From assembly GCF_030996345.1 (NCBI RefSeq), contig NZ_CP118747.1, positions 2,230,001 to 2,294,000 of the forward strand: a stretch of 64,000 bases of DNA, written 5' to 3'. The stretch's first letter is position 1, and each line of letters starts with the position of its first letter. This DNA is from Acidithiobacillus sp. AMEEHan. GTDB lineage: Bacteria > Pseudomonadota > Gammaproteobacteria > Acidithiobacillales > Acidithiobacillaceae. The translations under genes and the position numbers were made by a program. The notes under the pieces were generated by a model. The model saw nothing but the letters and a program-made list of their open reading frames with translations, was not told where the DNA came from and made no database searches. This document shows positions 45,901 through 52,692 of this stretch, piece after piece.

Positions 45901-46501
45901 TCAGACATCCGATCTCTCAAATACTTCTGTGCAATCAATATACGGGATATTATCTTCTGGAAATGGTAAGATAGTAACACTATCGCAGTTGCAGCAACGT
46001 GCCATTACGGGAGTTACAAGCAACAACGGTGAGCACGTGGTCGTTGAGTTGCCGCCATCGAGCGGCAACGGCCTTATAAACTGGGCCATGCAAAAAGGGT
46101 GGTACATGAACCTTACGGATAGCGCGAACGGTAATTTACCCGTTGGACTGCGGTCTATATCAAATATGGAAATCAATTTGAATAGGCTAATATTCACTAT
46201 GTACGCTCCATCTAGCGATACTTGTGGTGGCACAGGCACCAGTTATCTAATGATTATCAACTATATCGAAGGTACAACTTTTAGTCAGCCTCAGTTCTTT
46301 CTGAATAACAACCTCACGCAACCATTGACCGCCAATTCTCAGTACGTTTCTGGCGTGTCCTTAGGTGATGTTTATGCAAACACACCGACACAGGTTGGCA
46401 ATCATTTGTTGGTCCCCTTGGGAAATGGAGCCATCTCATCCTTTGTCCTTCCTTCCCCTCCTGTTTCGCCGATTGGATGGCGCAGTATTATCGCACCATA
46501 A
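42941..46501 (+). CDS. pilY1: PilY1-type tip adhesin/assembly protein
   Basis: 1186 aa. Signal peptide (IVSLLVGGTIFFGLLQDSDA), then an N-terminal von Willebrand A-like region with MIDAS-type motif FILDNSQSM (about 48 to 56) and IIFITDGLP (about 405). The C-terminal half is the PilY beta-propeller (VDSSPVYVGSPD, PVVYVGSNGGLLYAFNAT, GLNDGGDAIYALNV, with a likely Ca-binding loop). PilY1 sits at the pilus tip with the minor pilins and helps attachment and surface sensing. The N-terminal part is rich in Asn, Ser and Tyr; such variable regions set binding specificity. Confidence 0.9.
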   Translation: MNSRAIVSLLVGGTIFFGLLQDSDAGTLPPLLSISPTPLLATHYGKPNILFILDNSQSMDGDLSGAIMTGSGTATSNGFSPSVINANSSSPADYSVPAGFTAPVTNATSGTTPYTVCTNNTCTDNSASRLNVAKEAILQSYNQWNGLMNFGLMDYKVKGTPSINTTWVYYMSGPDGFSFGQSASAPPQITPQGTTVQLHAVPNPCYYSNTQNTYSCQQIHNFFASNGVSGSFGDEYLYIQDTSDEPNINDVLYAGGGLNSNFITYGGPNPGNPYTNYNLQHYNSGSINENYYNSVPNNGQFSTGPTNAGYVPYSPEVWYSERGFGYYNNISNAGNLVIPIAASTTSQLNEFKTNLAPETNNPSSSEIKADAVNAPMSETLQSALNYLTGTTLPSSNGCSAPTYIIFITDGLPTVSNSGALWPPLGSAAASGYTEYATFNSNGTVNSTNDRALTDTISALQELADNGIKTYIIGVGAGVDPKLNPVAADTLQAMALAGGTAQYFPATSPAAVSSDISVILKKVEQQLSTTGVALNASSNTAANLVYQASFNTKFWTGNLLAETLSSVYTSPSSPTIQWEAVGTHGNGTLTATSLSNKVFTWNPACGNNGCGEPFIWSSLSTSQQSELEQGWSSLSGSQQATFGGSSATYGQAIMAWMLTGNTSGGIFRSPEALLGDIVDSSPVYVGSPDQGLLTPSYQSFAQQNASRTPVVYVGSNGGLLYAFNATTGAPVFAYVPEGVYNDLWKLPQLNYTHRFYVDGTPSEADIETSSNSWESVLVGGLNDGGDAIYALNVTNPTGFNSSDVLWQFKNPDLGLTYSQPQLSEVDVKGVPTWVAIFGSGYNSPAGWPYLFIVNAGTGRLIKSVNLCAAVNYNSTYCSTNFPDGLSTPALASSGNGFLAGTAYVGDLQGNLWDINLSQLLNPPSVPSPNTPPTVSVLFHATTTSSTNCPGGASTCTVPQPITTQPLVTTAPAGAPAGNFVLFGTGQLLQTSDLSNTSVQSIYGILSSGNGKIVTLSQLQQRAITGVTSNNGEHVVVELPPSSGNGLINWAMQKGWYMNLTDSANGNLPVGLRSISNMEINLNRLIFTMYAPSSDTCGGTGTSYLMIINYIEGTTFSQPQFFLNNNLTQPLTANSQYVSGVSLGDVYANTPTQVGNHLLVPLGNGAISSFVLPSPPVSPIGWRSIIAP

Positions 46502-46798
46502 TTTGAGGATTATTGCTTGATTTTAAACGATCCTTGTAACCTACGCGTAGGTAATAGGTGTATTTTTAGCGGATGCTGTAACCTTAGCAGATCGATCCTC
46601 TGTGTTAAGTGCACGCGGGTGAATGGGACCGGCGTGCATGGTCTCTGACGTTCTTGTTTTTCGCCATTACGCATTACAGCCTGTTTTTTAGCGACCATGC
46701 TCTAGGATTGGGTGTGAACTAGATATTGCATAGGACGGGCACGTTGACACATGCAGAATCATGGTCCGAACCCGTTTTGCAACTAGCTGATATGACCT
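46502..46798. other. Intergenic region after pilY1
   Basis: About 300 bp with no supported gene. It holds a perfect 14-bp palindrome ACCTACGCGTAGGT (46539 to 46552) shortly after the pilY1 stop, and no T-tract hairpin for the pil operon. The palindrome could be a protein site or a Rho-independent-like pause; nothing more can be said. Confidence 0.45.
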
Positions 46799-46835
46799 AG
46801 AAAAACCCCAGGTCCGGAGACTTGAGGTTGGGGTT
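46799..46835 (-). terminator. Intrinsic terminator of the YqaJ-like gene
   Basis: On the minus strand AACCCCA (46835 to 46829) pairs with TGGGGTT (46810 to 46804), followed by a T-run (46805 to 46801), beginning 2 nt after the stop codon of the minus-strand gene at 46838. Confidence 0.7.
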
Positions 46836-46837
46836 AG

Positions 46838-47387
46838 TCAGTTATTAAGAATCTTGACGATCTCGCGTATAGATTCAGGCTTACGGAAGCACTCCAACGA
46901 ATCAGCCTCGATGCCTAGTTCCTTGACCGCTTTGGCAAAGTCGCTAGAGCCACGAACTTTGGATCGGGTGACTTCCACTCCGCAAGCAGCGAGTGAGCCC
47001 TCGCCAACCAAAGTAGACAAGAGTACCTTTTTCAAGGTTTTCTCGGTCTGATACTTCGGACAAGAGTTGCGCTACCTCTCGGTATTCTGCAGCAATCTCC
47101 GCAAACCCTTCTGGGAGCGATCCAGTAGCTACCGAATCAAAGAGGCTCCAGTCGCGCTCCTGAACCGCTTTCCAGAATGCTTCTTCCATGCGAAAGAGAC
47201 GATCCTGATAGACAGGAGCTGGTTTGACCTCGATCAGAATGGGCTTCGGATCCACTTCTGGGCGGTAACTGGCGTACACCAGCAAATCCGAGCGGGAAAC
47301 GGCAAGGGAGTGCTGCAACTGACCCTCATACTTGGGCGGTATCTTCCTAGACTTGGCAACGCCGTAATCCTTGGCGCCGGGGCACAC
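46838..47387 (-). pseudogene. YqaJ/lambda-exonuclease-like protein, 5'-truncated and frameshifted
   Basis: The frame reads KIPPKYEGQLQHSLAV and later LIEVKPAPVYQDRLFRMEEAFWKAV, as in YqaJ-type phage recombination exonucleases. At a five-base A-run (plus-strand T, 47028 to 47032) the tail continues in another frame (KVLLSTLVGEGSLAACGVEV to EIVKILNN) up to the stop at 46838. The N-terminal half with the first catalytic residues is gone, replaced by an IS66 fragment in frame. Not functional as read; a phage or plasmid recombination relic. Confidence 0.6.
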
Positions 47388-47893
47388 CTGGCGGTCCCAC
47401 CAGAGCAGACGGACTTTATCCCGGCCTTTGTTGAATCCCACAAAGACCGCCGTACGCAACGGCGCATTTCCCCAGCTCTCCAGCACCAGAGCGGCCAGCC
47501 CATCAATGGACTTGCGCATGTCGACGGGCTCTTGGATGACGAAGACCGTCCGCTCTGGCCCTACCCACACCAGCCTTCTCCCAATACCTGGAGCACGCAA
47601 CGAAGGGTCGATGGATCCGGGTCACGAGAAACCACCACCCGAGCACTACCAATCCTGATCTCGAGTTCCTGCGACGGTGCGGAAAATTCTGTTAGCCGTG
47701 CCTGGGGAAGGGGGTGAAAGCTCAGCGGGTTGGAGGGGCCGTTCTCCATAACAGATCCCAACCGGCGCCGCCACAGATAAAACCGGCCCCGGTTCAAGCC
47801 CCGTTCAGCACACCATTTCGACACCGACTGTCCGCTCTGTCCCCATTCGGCGATTTGGCGCTCCCAAAAAAACTTGCCGCTGCTGTTGCCAAC
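47388..47893 (-). mobile_element. IS66-family remnant (orf1 and orf2 parts)
   Basis: 47893 to 47561 encodes WERQIAEWGQSGQSVSKW, CAERGLNRGRFYLWRRRLG and a tail, as IS66 TnpA. 47600 to about 47388 encodes VFVIQEPVDMRKSIDGLAAL and KVRLLWWDRQ, the N-terminal part of IS66 TnpB, then runs into the YqaJ-like sequence. The large transposase (TnpC) and inverted repeats are absent. The TnpA frame begins after a stop at 47894 with no good start. Confidence 0.75.
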
Positions 47894-47989
47894 CTATCTG
47901 CTCCTCCCAAAAATCCAAAGCCTAAAGCTGGATTCTGGAAGCAGTGCCAACGACTGGGAAGAACGTCGAATACCGGGGGACTTACGTTC

Positions 47990-48140
47990 CTAGCGCAGCA
48001 ACAGCTGTTGGTCAGCGTGGTCAATCCGGCACAGATTCATGCGTTCGGGAAGGCCGAGCTATCCCGAGCCAAAATGGACAAGGCCGATGCCCGGCTCATC
48101 GCTCGCTTTTGTCGCATGCACCGTCCCGCACCTTGGGTGG
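47990..48140 (+). pseudogene. IS110-like transposase fragment
   Basis: The translation VSVVNPAQIHAFGKAELSRA and MDKADARLIARFCRMH (from 48011) matches the RuvC-like N-terminal domain of IS110-family transposases, where K-x-D-x-x-DA is part of the catalytic DEDD site. Sequence before and after is unrelated; no start, no C-terminal serine domain. Confidence 0.65.
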
Positions 48141-48161
48141 GTCACATACGTCATCAATTGA

Positions 48162-48232
48162 CTGATCGTGATCACCCGTGCCTTAAATCATGTCGGCCAG
48201 AATGTACCCTTTTCGGGGGTGCCCACGATCAG
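48162..48232. repeat. Inverted repeat, possible insertion-sequence end
   Basis: CTGATCGTGATCACCC (48162 to 48177) is repeated inverted, with one or two mismatches, at 48217 to 48232 (ending CACGATCAG), separated by about 39 bp. It lies between the IS110 fragment and the right attachment site and probably belongs to another decayed insertion sequence. Confidence 0.45.
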
Positions 48233-48373
48233 CGGAATCAGCGCCCTCGATCGCCGGAATACGCAGTGGTTATGGAAACGAGCATAGTCAAAAGCCAAGA
48301 AGAGGTATTTCAGGAGTTGAACCGCGCATCCGTACCACCAGCTTTGATCGCATACCCCCAACGAGCCCCTTAA

Positions 48374-48393
48374 GGTTAGCCTTGGGTTAGCCC
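48374..48393. promoter_or_regulatory. Candidate integrase arm-type sites near attR
   Basis: GGTTAGCC at 48374 to 48381 and GGTTAGCCC at 48385 to 48393, spaced 11 bp like the two direct copies near attL. They lie 30 bp inside the right 65-bp repeat, as expected for arm sites. Confidence 0.55.
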
Positions 48394-48422
48394 GGAAAAA
48401 TTTAGGCACCTAGAAAATCACT

Positions 48423-48487
48423 CTAAGTGCCTGTTTCATTTGGCGCGCTCGGAGAGATTCGAACTCCCGACCTACTGATTCGTAGTC
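48423..48487. repeat. attR: 65-bp direct repeat inside tRNA-Arg
   Basis: Identical to 24463 to 24527. Its right 47 bp are the 3' part of the intact tRNA-Arg(ACG); the left 18 bp are downstream of the tRNA. The element therefore supplied the present 3' end of the tRNA gene and kept it functional. Confidence 0.93.
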
Positions 48488-48517
48488 AGTTGCTCTATCC
48501 GGCTGAGCTACGAGCGC
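48441..48517 (-). tRNA. tRNA-Arg (ACG anticodon), island integration target
   Basis: Minus-strand cloverleaf: acceptor GCGCTCG/CGAGCGC, D-arm AGCTCAGCCGGATAGAGC, anticodon stem ACTGA/TCAGT with loop CTACGAA (ACG; A34 read as inosine, decoding CGN), T-arm with GTTCGAAT, discriminator G and encoded CCA. 77 nt in all. Its 3' 47 nt are duplicated at the far end of the island. Confidence 0.96.
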
Positions 48518-48541
48518 TGCGAGGGACGAAGAATACCGATC

Positions 48542-49327
48542 CTACTGGTGCGAGTCAATCCATCGCATGCGTCCAGGACCGTTGGTGCTCGTCTCTGGAA
48601 TCTCTTCGGGGGTGAGCTCTCGCCACTCGCCCGGACGCAGGGAGCCAAGCGTCAGAGTGCCAATGGCAATCCGCAGCAAACGTAGTACCTTGCGGTCCTG
48701 GCTAGCCAGCAAACGACGAATTTGCCGGTTACGCCCCTCTATCAGCTGGAATTCGAGCCACTGGGTCTTCCCTCCACAGCGGATTTCGCGGACTTGCATG
48801 GGCTGGTACTGCACCCCTTCGATCCGCGGACCTGCTGTGAGGGCGGCAATCTGCTCCGCCTCCAGAGGCGGCTGGATCTGCACATGGTAACATTTACACA
48901 GATGACTTTCCGGATCGAGCAGGGTCTGCGCCCAGCTCGGATCATTCGCGAACAGTAATAGCCCGCTGCTGGCTTGGTCTAGACGGCCCACCGGCGCCAG
49001 CCAGCAATCGCCGGGAAGCAGCTCATAGACCGTCCGACGTCCCCGTGTGTCGCTGCGGGTTACCAGATAGCCTCGCGGTTTGTGGAGCATGATGACGCGG
49101 CGCTCGGGTACAGCCACCAAGCCTCCATCGACGGCAATCGCGGCCTGCTGCAGAGGAAAGCCCTGCTCCGGATCAAGAATGATCTCTCCGGCTACGCTCA
49201 CCCGACCGGCTCGGATCCATTGCGCTGCAACGGTGCGGGAGCAGATACCACGTTTGGAAAGGATTCTCGCCAAACCAAAGCGCGCGGCTTTCGCCATATC
49301 CTGCGGTCGTCTATGATAATGAGACAT
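48542..49327 (-). CDS. RsuA/RluB-type 23S/16S rRNA pseudouridine synthase
   Basis: 261 aa (or 251 from ATG 49297). An S4 RNA-binding domain (GLARILSKRGICSRTVA, WIRAGRVSV) is followed by the RsuA-type catalytic domain: VGRLDQASSGLLLFANDP has the catalytic Asp, and LIEGRNRQIRRLLAS the conserved C-terminal motif. It converts a uridine in rRNA to pseudouridine; whether RsuA, RluB, RluE or RluF cannot be decided by eye. It is the first chromosomal gene right of the island and divergent from the ferritin-like gene, with only 26 bp between start codons. Confidence 0.9.
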   Translation of the reverse strand: MSHYHRRPQDMAKAARFGLARILSKRGICSRTVAAQWIRAGRVSVAGEIILDPEQGFPLQQAAIAVDGGLVAVPERRVIMLHKPRGYLVTRSDTRGRRTVYELLPGDCWLAPVGRLDQASSGLLLFANDPSWAQTLLDPESHLCKCYHVQIQPPLEAEQIAALTAGPRIEGVQYQPMQVREIRCGGKTQWLEFQLIEGRNRQIRRLLASQDRKVLRLLRIAIGTLTLGSLRPGEWRELTPEEIPETSTNGPGRMRWIDSHQ

Positions 49328-49353
49328 TCACAGACACCCTACGGAGACCGTCC

Positions 49354-49665
49354 ATGGCCCACGAAACCTTGCACGAACCTTTGGACAAACTAAGCAGCAA
49401 TACTCTGGATATCCACCGCGCCATCAGCTCCTTGATGGAAGAGTTCGAGGCCGTTGATTGGTACCAGCAGCGGGTAGACGCCTGCCAAGATGAAGCCTTG
49501 AAAGCCGTGCTGGCGCACAATCGCGACGAAGAAATCGAACATGCGGCCATGGTTCTGGAATGGCTCCGGCGCAAGCTCCCGAGGCTGGACAAGGAGCTGC
49601 GCGAATATCTATTCACCGAAGGATCCATTACCGGTCATGAGGCCGAGGCAATGGGCCACGACTGA
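49354..49665 (+). CDS. EncFtn-type (encapsulated-ferritin-like) protein
   Basis: 103 aa, two-helix ferritin-like subunit. HEPLDKLSSNTLDIHRA, LMEEFEAVDWYQQRVDAC and LAHNRDEEIEHAAMVLEW match encapsulated ferritins such as the Rhodospirillum rubrum protein, with Glu32, Glu59/Glu60, Glu62 and His63 in the region of the ferroxidase ligands. These proteins form ring decamers that oxidise Fe(II) and normally sit inside encapsulin shells. No encapsulin gene lies nearby, and the tail (SITGHEAEAMGHD) lacks an obvious shell-targeting peptide. Its 3' end overlaps hemW by 31 bp, convergent. Confidence 0.85.
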   Translation: MAHETLHEPLDKLSSNTLDIHRAISSLMEEFEAVDWYQQRVDACQDEALKAVLAHNRDEEIEHAAMVLEWLRRKLPRLDKELREYLFTEGSITGHEAEAMGHD

Positions 49666-50831
49666 ATTGTGCGCGTCTCGGGGAGAAACTGTCGACAGAG
49701 TTGATTGAGCCAGTTTATTCCCAGAGGGGTGGGGCGCCAGTGGCGCCCATCCCGCGCCAACAAACCATCACGTAGGGCCTGGCGCAGACGCGCCTCTACC
49801 AACAGGAAGCTGATTCCCGTTCGCTCCTCGAAGATCTCTTCGTCAAAGCCCTCCAGCAAACGCAGGGCGTTGAGAAAAAACTCGAAGGGTCTCTCTTGCG
49901 TTGGCACCCAATGTTCCTCGGCCAATTGCCCTTCACCATGCAGCGCCGCAGCCATATAACTCTCCGGACGCGGCGCTTTGCGACTGCGCCAGATGCCCTG
50001 CCCTGGAACCGTGATCTTTTCGTGTGCGCCTGCGCCAATGCCCAGATAATCACCATATAACCAGTAATTTCGATTGTGCCAACACTGCCGGCCAGAGCGT
50101 GCATGCGCCGATACTTCGTAGCGCTGCAGACCGGCAGCGGCCAATTCACTGCGTAGCGTTTCCTCCATGTCGGCGGCAGAATCGGCATCGGGCAAGCGCG
50201 CGGGAATTTGCGCGGCAAATGGGGTGCCCGGTTCCAGAGTCAGTTGGTACAGGGACAAATGGGGCGGCTGATAGGCAAGCGCGGTGCGCAGATCTCGCCG
50301 CGCGGCGGCAAGGTCTTGCGCAGGCAGAGCAAAAATCAGATCCAGATTCCAGTTTTCGAAGCCAGCTTTCTGCAATGCCTCGATGGCCATGTGCGCGGCA
50401 CGGGCGTCGTGTATCCGGCCCAGGGTTTGCAGAAAACGGTCAGCGAACGATTGTACCCCCAGCGATAGGCGATTGATTCCGGCATCACGAAATCCTGTGA
50501 ATGCAGCCGCATCGACGGCGCCGGGATTGGCTTCCAGACTGATTTCCGCCTGCGGCAGCAAACGAAGTCGGGCGCGAATGGCGCTCAACAAGCGATCGAG
50601 AGCCGCAGGAGAAAAGAGGCTTGGTGTGCCACCGCCGAAAAAGATACTGTGCACTTGGCGCCCCCAAACGCGGGGGAGTTCGCGCTCCAGATCGACGATC
50701 AGGGAGTCGACATAGCGCTCGGCCGGAAACTCTGCCGCGGCGTAGGAATTGAAGTCACAGTATGGGCATTTGGCCTTGCACCAGGGAAGATGCACATACA
50801 AGGAAAGGGGAGCTACACTAAGTTCAGGCAT
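49635..50831 (-). CDS. hemW: HemW-type radical SAM protein
   Basis: 398 aa from ATG 50831. The radical SAM cluster motif is CKAKCPYC (about residue 18 to 25, CxxxCxxC), followed by FFGGGTPSLF and ISLEANPGAVD. The C-terminal HemN-like part has NYWLYGDYLGIGAGAHEK. HemW (formerly grouped with oxygen-independent coproporphyrinogen oxidase) is a haem-insertion chaperone; it has the extra third Cys spacing shared by HemN, so substrate use must rest on phylogeny. Upstream in-frame codons overlap the divergent LON-domain gene and are excluded. Confidence 0.88.
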   Translation of the reverse strand: MPELSVAPLSLYVHLPWCKAKCPYCDFNSYAAAEFPAERYVDSLIVDLERELPRVWGRQVHSIFFGGGTPSLFSPAALDRLLSAIRARLRLLPQAEISLEANPGAVDAAAFTGFRDAGINRLSLGVQSFADRFLQTLGRIHDARAAHMAIEALQKAGFENWNLDLIFALPAQDLAAARRDLRTALAYQPPHLSLYQLTLEPGTPFAAQIPARLPDADSAADMEETLRSELAAAGLQRYEVSAHARSGRQCWHNRNYWLYGDYLGIGAGAHEKITVPGQGIWRSRKAPRPESYMAAALHGEGQLAEEHWVPTQERPFEFFLNALRLLEGFDEEIFEERTGISFLLVEARLRQALRDGLLARDGRHWRPTPLGINWLNQLCRQFLPETRTIQSWPIASAS

Positions 50832-50853
50832 GGCGGCTTCACAGGGGCGAACG

Positions 50854-51411
50854 ATGACGGCGCAGCAAGATGCGCAGGAGTGGGTTGACCTATTTTTACT
50901 CAGTTCGGTTCTTTTTCCCAATGCCCAAATGGGTCTGCGGATCTTCGAGCCGCGCTATCTGGACATGGTCAGTCGCGCCATGCGCAGCGGCAAACCCTTT
51001 GGCATCTGCCTGGCCGAGACAGAGTCGGCGCCAGTGCCGGTAGGCACCTTGGCAAGGATCATCGACTGGAACAGTGAAGATGGTCTTTTGCTTCTGGAAA
51101 TCGAGGGCATGCAGCGCTTCACCGTGCAAGAGTGGGAGCACGCCAACGATATCACGATTGGGCGCATTCACCTCTGGCCGGAGGAGCCCATTCTTCCCCT
51201 CGCCTTTGAGCATGACTGGCTGAGGCCCATCCTGCAGCAGATCACCGAAGACCCGGCGGCGCAGAATCTGGATGCCAGTCGCGCGGGCATGATTCTCGCT
51301 CAGGCGCTACCGGTCCGGGCAGCGGAAAAACAGCAACTGCTGCTGCTGCAGGATCCCCTCGAGCGCCTGCGGCGAATCGCCAGCATTTTGCACAAGCAGG
51401 TCGGCCGATGA
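50854..51411 (+). CDS. LON substrate-binding-domain protein
   Basis: 185 aa, about the size of the stand-alone Lon N-terminal domain. LFLLSSVLFPNAQMGLRIFEPRYLDMV is represented by its two halves (SSVLFPNAQMGLRIFEPRY; FGICLAETES). It lacks AAA and protease domains. Such proteins are thought to bind substrates or regulate proteolysis; the role is unproven. ATG 50854 has GGGG 7 nt upstream; an ATG at 50830 is within 1 nt of the divergent hemW start. Confidence 0.85.
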   Translation: MTAQQDAQEWVDLFLLSSVLFPNAQMGLRIFEPRYLDMVSRAMRSGKPFGICLAETESAPVPVGTLARIIDWNSEDGLLLLEIEGMQRFTVQEWEHANDITIGRIHLWPEEPILPLAFEHDWLRPILQQITEDPAAQNLDASRAGMILAQALPVRAAEKQQLLLLQDPLERLRRIASILHKQVGR

Positions 51412-51480
51412 TGTGGTTGCTTTTCCGCAGCCACAGCTTACAATTTGGCCCCTTTCTACGCTTTCCTTGAGGACTGTGCA

Positions 51481-52668
51481 GTGGATATTCGCCTTTCCAG
51501 CCGCGTTTCGTCGGTTCGACCCTCCCCTACCCTGGCGGTTACCGCCCGCGCCGCAGAGCTGAAACGACAAGGGAAAGACATTGTCAGTCTGGGCGCTGGT
51601 GAGCCGGACTTCGACACGCCGGAACCCATCAAAGATGCCGCCAAGCTAGCTCTGGATCGCGGCTTCACCAAGTATACTGCGGTGGGTGGCACCCCCGAGC
51701 TGAAGGCGGCAGTCGCCGCCAAATTCGCCCGCGACAATGGGCTGCAATTCAGTGCCAGTCAGATCCTGGTCTCCGTCGGCGGCAAGCAAAGTTTTTTCAA
51801 TCTTTGTCAGGCGCTGCTCAACCCCGGGGATGAGGTCATCATCCCGGCACCCTATTGGGTGTCGTATCCCGACATGGTCCTGCTGGCCGAGGCGCGTCCG
51901 GTGATCCTGGAAACGGACATTAGCGTGCATTTCAAGATCTCGGCCGAGCAACTAGCCGCAGCAATCACCCCGCGTACGCGTCTGTTGGTGCTCAACAGTC
52001 CATCCAATCCCTCGGGGATGGCATATAGCCGGGAAGAACTTGCCGCCTTGGGCGAGATTCTGCGGGCCCATCCAGGGATTCTCATCGCCAGCGACGACAT
52101 GTACGAAAAGATCCTCTTCGGTGCTGCGCCGTTTGTGAACATTGCCAATGCCTGCCCGGACCTGCTGCCGCGTTGCATCATCCTGAACGGCGTTTCCAAG
52201 GCCTACGCCATGACCGGATGGCGAATTGGCTATTGTGCCGGACCATCGGCGCTCATCGCCGCCATGGAAACCGTGCAGTCGCAGAGCACCTCCAATCCGT
52301 GTTCCATTGCGCAGGCGGCGGCCCAATCTGCCCTGGAGAGTGGAGATAGCCTGCTCACTCCCATGCTCCAAGCCTTCGCGCGGCGCCATCAGTATGTCTA
52401 TGATCGCCTGCGTAGCTTTCCCGGCGTTACCGTTTTGCCATCCGCAGGGACATTTTACAGCTTTCCCAATGTGCAGGGCGTGATGCAGACCAGAGGCATC
52501 GAATCCGATCTGCAGTTAGCCGAGCAGCTTTTGGAGGCTGGGGTTGCTGTGGTTCCCGGCAGTGCCTTCGGTTGCCCTGGTCATCTGCGGCTTTCCTTTG
52601 CCACCAGTGACGAAAATCTTCGCCTGGCCCTCGACCGCATCGGCGCGTATATTACCGCGCCTGCATAG
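51481..52668 (+). CDS. Aspartate aminotransferase, class I/II (type 1-beta-like)
   Basis: 395 aa from GTG (VDIRLSSRVSSVRPSPTLAV). PLP-binding lysine is in NGVSKAYAMTGWRIGY (about residue 239); SLGAGEPDFDTPE and LNSPSNPSGMAYS are conserved subfamily motifs. It interconverts aspartate/2-oxoglutarate and oxaloacetate/glutamate; members of this subgroup may also accept prephenate. Monocistronic by appearance, with 24 bp between its stop and the efflux gene that follows. Confidence 0.93.
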   Translation: MDIRLSSRVSSVRPSPTLAVTARAAELKRQGKDIVSLGAGEPDFDTPEPIKDAAKLALDRGFTKYTAVGGTPELKAAVAAKFARDNGLQFSASQILVSVGGKQSFFNLCQALLNPGDEVIIPAPYWVSYPDMVLLAEARPVILETDISVHFKISAEQLAAAITPRTRLLVLNSPSNPSGMAYSREELAALGEILRAHPGILIASDDMYEKILFGAAPFVNIANACPDLLPRCIILNGVSKAYAMTGWRIGYCAGPSALIAAMETVQSQSTSNPCSIAQAAAQSALESGDSLLTPMLQAFARRHQYVYDRLRSFPGVTVLPSAGTFYSFPNVQGVMQTRGIESDLQLAEQLLEAGVAVVPGSAFGCPGHLRLSFATSDENLRLALDRIGAYITAPA

Positions 52669-52692
52669 ACGCCTCGGTCCTCACGTGGTACC

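Larger units (their letters stand above)
24463..48487. mobile_element. Integrated genomic island at tRNA-Arg(ACG)
   Basis: About 24 kb bounded by a perfect 65-bp direct repeat (24463 to 24527 and 48423 to 48487) that contains the 3' 47 nt of tRNA-Arg(ACG). A tyrosine integrase lies near the left repeat. Inside are replication genes (primase-like, DUF927, RCR Rep), a ParM-like remnant, small DUF genes, at least four transposase remnants and a type IV pilus module. No relaxase or conjugation genes are seen, so it is not a complete conjugative element; it looks like an old mosaic built from plasmid and satellite parts. Confidence 0.88.
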
